Shown here: positions 11,446 to 24,100 of the stretch, in pieces
How the letters are laid out: each line of letters starts with the position of its first letter
Numbering within the stretch: position 1 is the stretch's first letter
Assembly: GCA_024734495.1 (NCBI GenBank)
Contig: JALMQS010000075.1
Location: 5,254,832 to 5,318,831, forward strand
Source of the DNA: Forficula auricularia
Lineage: Eukaryota > Arthropoda > Insecta > Dermaptera > Forficulidae
Length of the DNA stretch: 64,000 bases
Direction: 5' to 3'
Made by a program: the position numbers and the translations under genes
Notes under the pieces: generated by a model
What the model was told of the DNA's origin: nothing
What the model saw: only the letters and a program-made list of their open reading frames with translations
The model's database searches: none

Positions 11446-11762
11446 CAGTGATTCACTGTGCCGCTGAACTTTAGTGTGCCGCAAGATTCTTGAAGTGTGC
11501 CGCCACTGCTAGGCCCGAATTGAAATTTTTTTTTACATTTCTTTATCAATTGACCCTACATTTATCCAAATATTTATTTGATCATTTGAACTAAAGAGGA
11601 AGTAGCATTTTACAGGATACAGAAAATCCTATGATAATTTTATAGGTAAATAAATCAATAAACCAAATAAAATTCTATTAATTTATTTTATTGTTAGTGT
11701 GCCGTCAAATTTTTAAATTATTAAAAGTTTGCCGTGACTAAAAAAAGGTTGAGAATCAACTG
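11446..11762. mobile_element. hAT-type MITE
   Basis: Inverted ends CAGTGATTC and GAATCAACTG, with internal GTGTGCCGC repeats typical of one hAT family. Flanked by GTCTAAGT (11438-11445) and GTCTAAGC (11763-11770), an 8-bp duplication with one mismatch. No transposase. Confidence 0.75.
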
Positions 11763-11869
11763 GTCTAAGCAAAAATCATCTCTGACTCCTAAGCTAAAAT
11801 GAAAGGATAAATTGAAAAATCTTATTGAGTAATGTATAATAATAAATAAATAGAAATCTTTTATCAAAA

Positions 11870-12090
11870 ATATTCTGAAAATTATTATGTGAAATTCAAA
11901 CATTTCGGGAGAAATTCAATGAAAATTAAAAAAAAAAATAGTTGTTTTAAGAAAAGAATATAAAGCAACTATTGTTTCAAATTTCATAAAGTTTTCATTG
12001 ATAAGGGGAGAATTTCTCCTGAAATGTTTAGATTTCAAATAAACGTTTTCAGATTGTATTTTTATAAAAGATTTGTATTTATTTATTAAG
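11870..12090 (+). mobile_element. Inverted element with degenerate hammerhead (TTGATAA type)
   Basis: A left arm near 11885-11915 (minus) and right arm 11985-12080 share TTTCTCC and GAAATGTTT. The right arm reads TTGATAAGGGGAGAATTTCT then CCTGAAATGTTTAG, a hammerhead layout with the CUGANGA core changed to UUGAUAA. It ends in AAGATTTGTATTTA, as do 4920 and 58470. Confidence 0.5.
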
Positions 12091-12131
12091 TGATATTTAT
12101 AAATATAGTGGAGAATTTTGATTAATAATAA

Positions 12132-15100
12132 TTATTCTTTGGAGATTATTATGTTGGAGGGATTCTCCTCGCAATAACAAAATGTCAGATTCAATTCGGT
12201 AGCCTTGTCTTTGATCATTTTAAGTTCTTCATGAGTCAATCCTTTAGGGAGGATAAGTTTTTGGCCTTGTTGCAGTTCTTTGAAACTTTGCGTGAGATAA
12301 TTTAGTAAAGAATTATTCGTTGCTTCCTCCTAAATAAAAAATAAAAAACACACAGATGAGAAGAGTTCATATTAAGAGATGGAGGATTGCTATGGAATAT
12401 TTTAGAAGGCGAAGGGTGTAAGAAAAGTGTAAGATCTTGGAATATTTTCACCTGAAAATGAAAGATAAAGGATATGGGGCTCTTAGAGAAGTGAAAGAGT
12501 TGTGTAGAGGATGAAAGTTTGGTCGAACCAGCCTTAGAACTGTATATTCAGTTTATATGTTGTTGGATGTTGGTGAAGATCGTGGCTGTGATCAATTTGT
12601 AGTGGGTTGAAGGAGTTATTCAGTCAAAGCAAGGATGCACCCGCGGGTACAAGAATAGAGAGGTTTCGGCCTGAATTTATCGGGCCATCTTTAGTTTATT
12701 GTTAATTATACACATATTACCATAAATAGATGTGATTGTTCCTGGTTTTGTCAACAATAAGAAATTTAACTCCATATTTTGATTCATCTGCTTGTTGCTC
12801 TTTTACTCGTTCTTTAAATCTCAGGATGGATGGTGAGTATAAGAATAAATAATTATATTATTTATTATAAGAGGTTTTTACTTTATTTATTTTTGGTTTA
12901 CAATGGTGGCCAAAATTTTTCACATTGTTTCGGCATTCTCTGCCTTCATCAGAACCTTAAAAATAAGCTGTCGTGTTCTGATGTGGCCATCCACTTATAC
13001 ACCATACTACCATAAAACCTGGCCCCCCACTTATATTTAATACTAGCTGCAAGGCCCGCCTTCGACGGCCCTCTTGCTAGCCAGGGGGCACGCTCCCTGG
13101 ATCCCCAACCCACGAACCCTACTCCCACCCACCGACCGCCCACCAGCACCTCCCGCCCCCAGCACCTCCCACCCCCGTGCCCAACCACCGCCCCCATCCC
13201 ACCACCCCGCACCACCCCACTACGCCCCTGGACCCTCGCCTGAACCCCCCCACTCCACTCTGCACCACCCTACCCCCAACACCCCGGGCCCCACCCACCC
13301 CGCACCACCCCACTAAGCCTCTGGATCCTCACCTGAACCCTCACTCCTCACTGCACCACCCCACCCCGCACCCACCCCGGTCCACCCCATTACGCCTCTG
13401 GACCCTCAACTAAACCCTCCACTCCACCCTGCACCCCCCACGGCCCACACCCAGTTTTTTTTTCATTTCTAGCCTTCTAGTATACAAAATTTTGTTAAGT
13501 TGTCTCTAAGGGCCGGTTGTATGTCGCAAAGTAAATGCTTTTTACCACTAACAAACGGTAGATGGTAAATGGAGCCACTGGGATGGCCAATCAGATGACA
13601 GGCACTGAAAGTGGCTCCATTTAGTGGTAAAAAGCATTTACTTTGCGACATACAACCGGCCCTAAGGGTATGAATTTTCATTTTTGATCCCCCCCCCCCC
13701 ATTTTGGTTGGTTAGTTTTTGCATTTATAGCCTTCTATTCTAGGAGCCTCATCTTTTTTTTTTTTTAATGCAATCGAATGCAAGAAGGGGCGCACCAGTA
13801 GAGATGCAGCCACTATGGATCTCGAAAGACCCTTGAATTACCGAAGAGAAGGGAAAGTTGATTAAGTGAGAGGGTGTAGACGTACTCTAGGTGTTTATGC
13901 ACTCGGGTTTTGAAGGTTTGAAGATTATAAGTGCTGGGAAAGATGGAGGCTAGGAGAGAGTTCCAGTTCCTTGAAGTCATGGGGATATACACGTATTGGC
14001 GAATGAAGTGGTCCGGCACTTTTCTAATTTGACCGCGAAAGAGTGTTGGGAGTCGGCAAAACGCGTGCTACGCGCAAAGCATGCTTTGGGGGAATTACTG
14101 ATTTCAACTCATCTGAGCATCTGCCTGTCTCTGATCTTGAGCTCCAGCACACTAAATATATGAAGTTAAATTTCTTATTGTTGACAAAACCAGGAACAAT
14201 CACATGTACTTATGGTAATATCAGTATAAAACACAACAAACTGAAGATGGCCCGATAAATACAGGTCGAAACGTCTTTATTCTAGGAATTTTATTGGACC
14301 CGGTGCATCCTTGCTTTAGCTGAATAATTTCTTCTATTCAGTCTATATTTGAAAAGATTTTCTTTCCAAGAGAGTGGTTGGTTTTTAAAAAGAGAATCAA
14401 TTATTATTATAATAAATAAAATGTTTACCTGCTCTTGAGTGGATTCGATATCTTTGTCATCGTTTTCGTTATCAGGAGATATTTTTGAATTTTTATTAAA
14501 ACTACCAAATATATTACGAGCAAAATTTTGAGTATCTTTTTTGTATTTTATCTGCTCAGATTCAAGCTAAAATAAATAATAAAAAAAAATTAATTAGGCT
14601 ATTTATATTGTTGTTTGGAAGTCACTGCTTGTTAAATTATTATTTAATATTATTGCAAAAATTTATTCTTTGAAATCAAATTGATTCTTGTATTTTGTTG
14701 ATAAAAAATAAAATTTGATATAATTTGTCTTAAGGAGGTTCGGGACAGCTTATCTATCTGGTTGATATCTTTTGAATTTCTGCAGAGTGACAACTTCTGC
14801 CTACTAAATTTTTTAATAAAAAAAAATTGTTATTAATGAGGTTAATTTCGAATAAAAATCTTTGTTTTGATAATATTAATAAAAAGAATATTGAGATAAA
14901 TTTTTTCTCATTATAAAAACATTTATTTAACACAAAAGCGATCAAGAAATAGAGTTGGAATTCTACACTAGTGTTTTTTGTTATATTCTGTTGGCTGCAA
15001 ATAACTTTTTTTTTTTTTTACATTTACGAATAACTAATTAACTAGACTGTCAAATCTATTGAAAAATGTATCATTCGATTCATAAAAGTTGAATTATTGA

Positions 15101-18100
15101 TCTATATAAATTTGTTGAAAATGCTATAATTTGTATAGAAGTTATAGCCCTTTTAAAAGCTCGGTCCATTTACTTCCATGTTAAAAGGACAATTTTCAAT
15201 AATTTATTTCTCGAGAATGGGACAGACGATCAAATTCAAATTTCGGGAATACATATTTAATACATCAATGATTTGATAGTAAAAATTCGAGAATTTTCTT
15301 ATAAAAATGATAAACAGTCACGAACCTCCTTAATTTGTTGATTTATATTAAAAACATTATTTATAAATCTATTTATTTGTTTGTTTTTATGAAGTAGTGT
15401 AAAACAAAGGCGAGATTAATTTTTCTCTCTTTTTTACGTACACATATTCATATAGAGAAATCAATGAGGTTGTTCTCTGCTTGAATGCAAATAAACAGAC
15501 ATAGCATCTAAATATTTGGTGTAGGGTAGCGATTTTCACAATTTTCAAAAAAATACCCCTAACTCGAAAATTATCAGTATGTATTATTTTATTTATTATT
15601 ATCATTTCCGTCCATAATTTGTATTAATTTGAAAGTTTATAATAGAAAAATAAGGACAAATTCTTATGTGTGACTTTTTTATTTATCAGCACCAACGTTT
15701 CGTCGACTTTTGCCGACTTCTTCAGGGCTTCAAATAGTCACGTCACACATTCGTCTAAATTTTTTTATCTTCGTTACCATTGAAGACCATTAGAAAAATA
15801 AATTTCAAAAAATATTTGGCACATTCACATAAATATATGTGTGACATGACTATTTGAAGACCTGAAGAAGTCGACGAAACCTTGGCTGATAAATAAAAAA
15901 GTCACACATAAAAACTTATCCTTATTTTCCTATTATAAACTTTCAAATTATTTTATTTTGGCCTATCTTCTCCCTGTCACCGGATTAACGCTGAGTTTTG
16001 AAATACCCTGTATAAGTTGTGAATTTCGAGTTTACGAGCTACAATGCTCTGAAAAATAGGCACTCGAGCAGTCTGTATCGAGACTATGTTAATAAGGATT
16101 CAGTTTTAGTTTTGAACGGAACCCAAAAAATGACCATTATCAGGCAATGATTTTTATTTACTAGAATTGCTTACTGACTTTGATGATAACAAAATAGAAA
16201 TTATTGGAAATTTACCTTCTTAAGAAGTGTGTTGACATCTTTATTTTGTGGATCAAGTTGGTAAGCTTTACTCAGAAACTTTTTGGCCACTGGGAAATCA
16301 CCTAAAGTGATTAATGCTTTGGCATGACTAAAAACAAAACAAACAAAAATATTTAAATAAACATTTTAGAGATGTGCAAAATAGTTTATTAAAAGTATTT
16401 AAATTCAAAATGCAAATGCTTAGTTATTAGGTTATTACTTTACAATACAGGGTATGGTCAAGTATTGTAATCGTGCATGAAAAAAGTGTTTTTTTCCTTC
16501 TTTTTTTCGAAATATCTCAAAAACGGCTGAAACTATTTTGATTAAAAAAATTGAGCGAAACCATGGCATATCGCTCTACAAAAAAGCCCTAATAAATGAA
16601 CATCGAAAAAATTATATTTTTCGAGATAATAATTTTGTCAAAATGTCTGTTAAATTGTTAGTCTGTCTGTTAGTCAGTCTGTGCGTTACCAAATTTTTGT
16701 GGACTAGCTAGCTCAAAAACTAGTGTGAATATCAAAACCAAATTTCACACGTAGTTTTGGTCCATTGAGAGTAAATTAAAGCGCTGATTAGATTTTGGTG
16801 CATATCGACCCAAAATTGAGGGGGGGTTAAAAATTAAAAATCTAGGCCATTTGAGCAAACTCAACCAAATTTTGTATACATAATCAGTGGAACCCTAGAA
16901 GACTAAAAATGCAACAACTAACCAGCCAAAGTGTGGGGGGGGGGTCAAAAGATGAAAATATATGCCCTTATGCCAAACTCAACCAAATGTTGTAGGTATA
17001 CATAATCAGTGGGCACCCAGGAGTCTAAAAATGCAAAAACTACCCCCCCCCTACATGATTATAAATAATTTTATTAAATTTAAGAGAGGGGCCAGGGTGT
17101 ATGGTAAAGTCAAGTGGATGGCCACATCAGAACGTGTCAATTTATTTTTTATTTCAAATACAAATACAAAATGCAAAATACCTTATTTTACTGATTCTAA
17201 CACCATTATTTATTCAAAGAGTTCATCTTTCATGTTCCGTCTATGTGGCCTCATAATCATTTCACCAAACGAAAATAGTCATTCAACAGGTGAAGAACTT
17301 GGTAAGCAAGTATAATATTTAAGGAAGAGTTTTTTTTACATTTGGATATCTGTTCAAGGATTCTAAAGTAATGTCTTCGTCTTTTAAATATTGTAGTTAT
17401 TTCCAGGTCTATTGTAGTATTAGCATTTTGAATACAATTTTACAAATTAGTCAAAGGTCAGCAAACAAAGATCGATAACGGTTGAATTTTTATGAATTAA
17501 AAAATTTCACAAAAACCATTTTGTATTTTGCATAAATCTTTATTACTCGACCTGCTTAGAAGCACAAGTCCTCGGTGGCTAGGTCAACAAAACATCGATA
17601 CAAATTAACCACAGAAATTAATAAACATAAATACAAATCAATTAAAAGAAATTAACAATTAACAAACAAGAAAAAGAAAAAAAATAGAAATGTATGCACA
17701 TTAACAAATAACATGATCATAGATTTCCATCAAAAGTCAAAACGTAATTTAAATAATTCCGCGCAAAAACCCGATACCAGGAGCAAACGGCGCATTAGCC
17801 ATTTCTTATTTTCCGATTGTTGAAATTTTGCACGAATCATCACAATAATAGAACTCCCCTATAGATTTTCAGAGGTTTTTCCCACCTGTCTATACTATTA
17901 TTATTTTTTATTGATTAATTTATGGGGAAAACTCCAAGATGTTCGTTTTTTGCAACGAAATATTTATGAATAGTGGATTATTGTGTGATGAACCAACAGT
18001 AAGTAACTTTTTCATATCATTCTCTAGTGCAAAAGTGAACTATAATGTGACATGGCTCTTTCTTGAAGAGAATAATCTTCTGGGAAACAAGTTAATTTAG

Positions 18101-21100
18101 CGAATGTTTTCTACATTTGATTCAATCGCGAATCAACTGTAGGGAATTTTTGTCAAATATTGAGTGAAAATAATATTTGAACTTATATATTTCTAACTTG
18201 AAATAATGACCTTAAATAAATTTTTTATAATTTTTCTAACTAATATAACAAAGAATAATTGCTATATCAATGAGAATTGTTTTGACCGAGCTTATTTGAA
18301 AAAGATATTTATCACGAGACTACTGCGGATTATGCTATTGAAGTCTGTGGAGTCTTAAGTCTGGACCAAGAGAGAAAAAAATATGTGATCCACTTAGCTA
18401 CAATCCAACGTCATTTCGCGTAAGACCCGCACCCAAAGATACCTTCGACCCCTACCCAGCCTATAAAATCCCCTCTTCTTCTTCTTCTTCTTTTCTCGAT
18501 GGAGGGGCCTACCCAGGCCTTTAGGAGATGCATCTCTTTGGTGTAACTCCTTCTCTCATCAATTTCATTAAAAAAAATATATATATATTATAATAAATCT
18601 TGATCAATAAATTATTATTGATATATCGATAAATATTAAAATAATTTTTTTCTAAAATATTCTTGGATGGCTTTATTTATAGACCAAGATCCCAGCGACC
18701 CTAGCAGACCTACGTCAAAAGTATAAAGCCTAAGATTTTTTCTATGGGTGGGTATGGGTACTATAGTTGGCTAAATGGGCACCTAGGTTCCCGAGGCCAA
18801 TAAAAAAAAAAAAAAAAAATAGGTACTATAGTAAGTTATAACGTATGGGTATTAGCTAACATGGATCAGGTGGGCTTTGGAATATAGGGGTTAGCCGAAG
18901 AGGTGAAAAAATGGGTTAATCTACGACGTGGATTAACCCATTTTTTCACCTCCTTTGGTAAGTGATATCTGCCAAAGCCCCTGACCCAAGTTAGCTAATA
19001 CCCATACGTTATAACCTACTATAGTACCTAGCCATAGAAAAAAACTTAGGCTTTATACTTTGACGTAGGTCTGAGGTCGCTGGGATCTTGGTCTATTAGC
19101 TTTCAGTATCAAAATTGGTAACAAAACAGAATTTTATAAAAATTTGCAGCAAAATTTGATGAAAATAGATCATGTACTGACTATAATGGCTGTTATCTAT
19201 GTTTGTATGCATATACAATGAATGAGAGATGAATTAGTTTTCCCGAAACGTTTGAAATTTAATTAAAAATTTCAACTGATAGATTTTGTCTTATAAAAAA
19301 AATGGTAATTTTGTAAATAATAGAATAGAAGATAAATAATAATACATACTTGTAATAGGCTTTGATGCTATTTCGGTCATAATAGATTGCTTGTCTACTC
19401 ATGGAACAAGCCAAACCTGGACGAGATTGAAGATTATAAACCACAGCCAGATTATTATAAAGTTTAACTAAAAGTTTCGAATATTTCTCTTCCTCCTCTT
19501 CAGATGCTAAATTTACACCATTTAAAATTTCCAAAGCTTTGCGATATCTATAAATAAATACAAAATATATGTGTATACCTATATAAATATATAATAAATT
19601 AATAAAATTTCTTAAAAATAAAATTCATTAATTTTTTTTTAGGAGTTCTAGGCAATTGGAGACATAGATAATCATCATTTTTTAGTTTGTTAGATTTTTA
19701 TTAAATTTGCATATCAGAGAAACGTTTCCTCAAGTGTGACGTCATCAGCAATTTCGTTTTAAAAAGGAACATTTTATTTTATTAAAGGAATTGTAGGGAG
19801 TTGGACTTGACTTTAAATTAAATACAAAGTTTTTTATTTAAATAGGTCAAACGTTTCGTTGATAGTTCGCAACTTCTTCAGTGGCTCATTTATTTAACTT
19901 ATTTGTCTGGGGTTTTGACTAAGAGAAAAACCATTTTCAAACAGTATCCTTACGAATCCCTCAATTTTATCAAATAATATAAAACATAAACCTTTTAAAA
20001 CAATGTAATTATTTCCCGTCAAGTATAATTAAAAGAATCAAATTGAACAAAGAATTTTTACTTTACCATACAGGTGTAATCGTGCACGAAAAAAGTGGTT
20101 TTTTTCCTTCTTGTTTTCGAAATATCTCAAAAACGGCTGAAACTATTTTGATTAAAAAAATTGAGCGAAACCATGGCATTTCGCTCTACAAAAAAGCTCT
20201 AATAAGTGAACATCGAAAAAATTATTTTTTCGAGATAATAATTGTTTTGTCAAAATGTCTGTTTGTCTGGTTGTCTGCGCGTTACCAAATTTTTGTGGAC
20301 GAGCTATCTCAAAAACTAAGTAGTGTGAATATCGAAACCAAATTTCACATGTAGTTTTGGTCCATTGAGATTAAGAGCTGATTAGATTGTATGGTAAAGT
20401 CAAGTGGATGGCCACATCAGAACACGTCAGTTTATTTTTTTTTGTTCATTTTGATTCTTTTAATTATTGACAGGAAACAATTAATTTGTTTTAAAAGGTT
20501 TATGTTTTATATTATTTGATAAAATTGAGTGATTTGTAAGGATACTGTTTGAAAATGGTTCCTCTCTTAGTCAAAACCCCAGACAAATAAGTTTAATAAA
20601 TGAGCCACTGAAGAAGTTGCAAACCAGCAACGATTTTTTATAATGTAATTTTTTTTTATTTTATTTACTATAATTATAAAAATTAAAAATAAATAATAAA
20701 ATTAATTATTTTATTTTGTAAAAATTACTTAGAATGATGATGTCCAAAGTAAATAAAGGAAATAATATTTTTTCTGTGAAATCCATAATAAACAAATTAA
20801 AACAATAAAATTAGTTTTATGAATAAAAGCGAGTTTTTAATTTAAAAAAAAATGTTTTTTTTTCAAAATTATAAAGTCTAGAGGATGTAAATTTTCGCCA
20901 CAATATTAACTTTTCATCAAAGATCAAAAATTTGCAGTCCCTTCTGACATGCAATAGATAGATAGATATTTTTATTTGTTCAGAACAAATTTGTTATACA
21001 AAATAGTTGTGCATTATTTTCCAGATCATTATAAGAAATAAATGAAAAAACTATTACTATAAAATTGATACAGACAAGATAATCAAATCGGAGTACACTC

Positions 21101-24100
21101 TGATGTACAAACTGTTGGATTATGGACAGGGCATTATTCTTGCGGTTCAAAAACCATTAAAGAAGGCGAGAATTATACACCAGACCAGATTGGTTAATGC
21201 CAGATTATATACTTCAGCTTAAACGGAAATGTATACAAGATAAACCCAGAAGAACTGTGTAATTTATGCAATATCTTTAAAAAAGAAAATTTGTACCATC
21301 TAATATGTGAATGCCCGATCTAGGAGGGCCTGAGAGAGCAATTTCCTAGACAACCCAATGAGCGACAGATGTATGAACAGGTATTGAACCCTTTTACGGA
21401 CCATGATGTTAACCGACTATATTACTATTTGGAAGGGGCCTTAAAATTACTGTATAAAATTCAAAATAGGTGGTTTCTATCCGGCCGAACTTTAGTCTAG
21501 CCAATAGAAACTATACGGGTGCCGGCTAGCATTTTCTGCTTGTCGACACATATCACTTGTAAAAAATACCTCTTGCGCTCAACCTTCTGTTTTGTTTCGT
21601 TCCATTCGTTAAGAAAAAATATCCAAAAGCTCTGATTGATTTAAACACTATTTGACCGTGCTACTCAATTGGAAAACTCTCTTTTGGACTACGATTTTAT
21701 TGGATTGATACACATTTGAAGGACCCACGCGAGACTCTGAAAATTTCTAACGGATTTAATATTACAACACGAACCAGGGACAGATACTTATTTATAAGGA
21801 ACAAAGCGAACCATAGGATATTCTTTTATCATTGCACCAGGTGAACCTCATTATTTATGTAAATATATCTCATCTCATTAAATATCATCAAAATATAAAA
21901 AGGCCTTTTTTATTAAAAAATACAGTCCACAACCTTTTCTTCATCTCTGAGCTAGTAACAAATTCTAAATCTATACAATTACGATCATTTTTGTCATTAA
22001 TGAGTGATTTTTGACTTGCTTTCCGGTGATGAAATGATTAATTTAAGCATTATTCTGTATTTTTGTTTATTATTTGTTATTTTCTATTGGACTTATTTCT
22101 TTGTTTATTTCTGTATATTCTGTTACTTATATTGGAAACAATAAGAGTGTGTCTTCTGCTGGAATTATAAATTTTGTTTATTTATAACGAGACTATAGTT
22201 TCAGGGCTTTGCCCTCTTCATCAGTTTATTACGATTGATGAAGAGGGCAAAGCCCTCGAAACTATAGTCTCGTTATAAATAAATAAAATTTATAATTCCA
22301 GCAGAAGACACACTCTTTTATTGCCTCCTTCAATATATAAAAATTCTGCTACTCTCGTCAGAAAAACTTTCAATTTAACTGTTACTTATATTTATTTATT
22401 TTGGATTTTTTGAACATTTATATTACATTGATTTATTTTTCGAATTTTTGTACATTTTGGATTTCTGTACACTTTCTGACATGCAATAAAACATCTAATA
22501 GGATTTTTTTATTCGATCTTTAAATTTTAGGTAATGTAAAATTGTATTTATATAGAAAAAAATCATGTGTAAACACCATGGAGAGCAAAAATTCCTCAAA
22601 AAAAAAATAATTAAATTAAATAATGGACAAAATTTCCTATATATAAAATTGTATTAAAATATAAAAATAAGAAAAGATTAAAAAAAAATCGAAAATTAAG
22701 AAAAGTACTTTTTAATTGCGAGAACTTTGTTACGTCGGGAGAAAAATCCATTTCCAAGAGTATTGAGATCTTTAGCCATTGCATAAATTTCTTCAAATGA
22801 AAATTTCTTGATATCATTAACGGGAAGATTCAATTTCTCAACTGAATCTAATTTGATAATGTCAACCAGTTCGATGTGGAATAATAATTGAGAATCTGAA
22901 ACAAATAGAAATAAATTAATGTTGGGCAAATCACACAACTTATTTATATAACAAACCAATGTTGAAATTAAATATCTATGGAGTGGATGTGAAGAATTGC
23001 TTGTTAAACAAGTAGTATACCACCTCTATGCGCTCGTGCTCGTTTGACAAATCTGCCAACACTGTCCGAGCTTGTATATATATTTTATGATAGAAATTTC
23101 AGATAAAGTACATTATAAAGGGAGATTTATAAAACAAAAAGTTCTTAATAAGCCATTGAAAGCTGTTGCGACAATGGCTGAAGCGAAAAAAAAATTACTA
23201 AAGTTAACCCACTTTTTAGGTAATATAATGGGTGAAGTAAAAAGTTCTGAGCCTTTCAGCTTGATGGATTTTAATGAGCCATGCTCGGTAACTTCTTCCT
23301 TCTCATTACGATGTATGCGTCGCATCTTGTCATTCTAAACTGCGACTTTTTTTTTTTGGCTTTAGAGAACTATGTCCATACAGCCACGCAATTAATGATT
23401 CTATAATTTAAAGTGAAAAATGATGGTACAATTGAAGAAAGAAAAAAACTGTTAAATATGTATCTAATTTATAGCTCAATTTTGCAGCTGATGAAAAAAA
23501 GGCTACTTTATGTAAAATTTCTTCCTCTTCTAAAGCTAGCAGATTCGTAATATTAAAAGGCGCAGTCAAGCCAGAGGCAAATAAATAATTTAATAACTTG
23601 TTCGATTCTCTTTTAAATTTAGTACAATTAAAAATTAGATGGTTGGCAGATCCTTCATCTAGGTTGCAGTAAATGCACATCGGGCTGTCAAAAATGCCTA
23701 TTTTGAATAGATGTGCTGGAAAGCGTCCATGGTTAAACATTAGTCTAACTAATGTAGTATAGGCATTTCGACCCAGATGCACATCATCAAGCCAATGCTT
23801 CTTTGGAATGTTAGGGTAAACTGCGACTTAAAGGGGACATAACGTTTTAAAAAAAGTTATTTGAGAGTTTTGTGTTTGGTGAAGCCAGTTCTGTGTTAGA
23901 GCGTTCCAAAATGGAGGTAAAAAAAGAGAAAATTCGATACATTCTTCAGTACCACTACGACCAAGGGGAAAAAGCGGAGCAGGCGGCCAAAAAATGTGTG
24001 CTGTTTATGGACCCAATACAGTATCGAATGCAACAGCAAAGCGGTGGTTCCAACGATTCCGTTCTGGTAATATGGACGTCGAAGATGAGACACGCTCTGG

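Larger units (their letters stand above)
12590..14335. mobile_element. Large hammerhead inverted-repeat element with nested insertions
   Basis: Arms at about 12600-12790 (minus) and 14110-14335 (plus) are inverted copies sharing GATTGTTCCTGGTTTTGTCA, GGCCCGATAAAT and the outer GGTGCATCCTTGC. Between them lie a Helitron end, a PIF-like MITE and a LINE fragment, inserted later. The right arm has an intact hammerhead core. It sits in the last intron of the FKBP6-like gene. Confidence 0.6.
15637..15951. mobile_element. Hammerhead inverted-repeat element
   Basis: Arms 15637-15745 and 15845-15951 are inverted copies (AAAGTTTATAATAG, TTATTTATCAGC, GTCGAC). The left arm carries an intact minus-strand hammerhead and the right arm a loop-deleted one. 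In intron 6 of the FKBP6-like gene. Confidence 0.65.
19690..20660. mobile_element. Hammerhead inverted-repeat element with inserted repeat
   Basis: Arms near 19840-20040 and 20450-20640 are inverted copies (GAGCCACTGAAGAAGTTGC, AAACAGTATCCTTAC). Between them lies a copy of the 16437-17135 repeat (20060-20435). Confidence 0.6.
22134..22378 (+). mobile_element. Hammerhead inverted-repeat element with 14-bp TSD
   Basis: A 245-bp unit flanked by perfect CTGTTACTTATATT copies (22120-22133 and 22379-22392). Two inverted arms (CTTCTGCTGGAATTATAA and complement) each carry a hammerhead-like core. They are followed by a unique tail ATTCTGCTACTCTCG ... ACTTTCAATTTAA, shared with 34157-34408 and 37418-38496. 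Confidence 0.85.
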
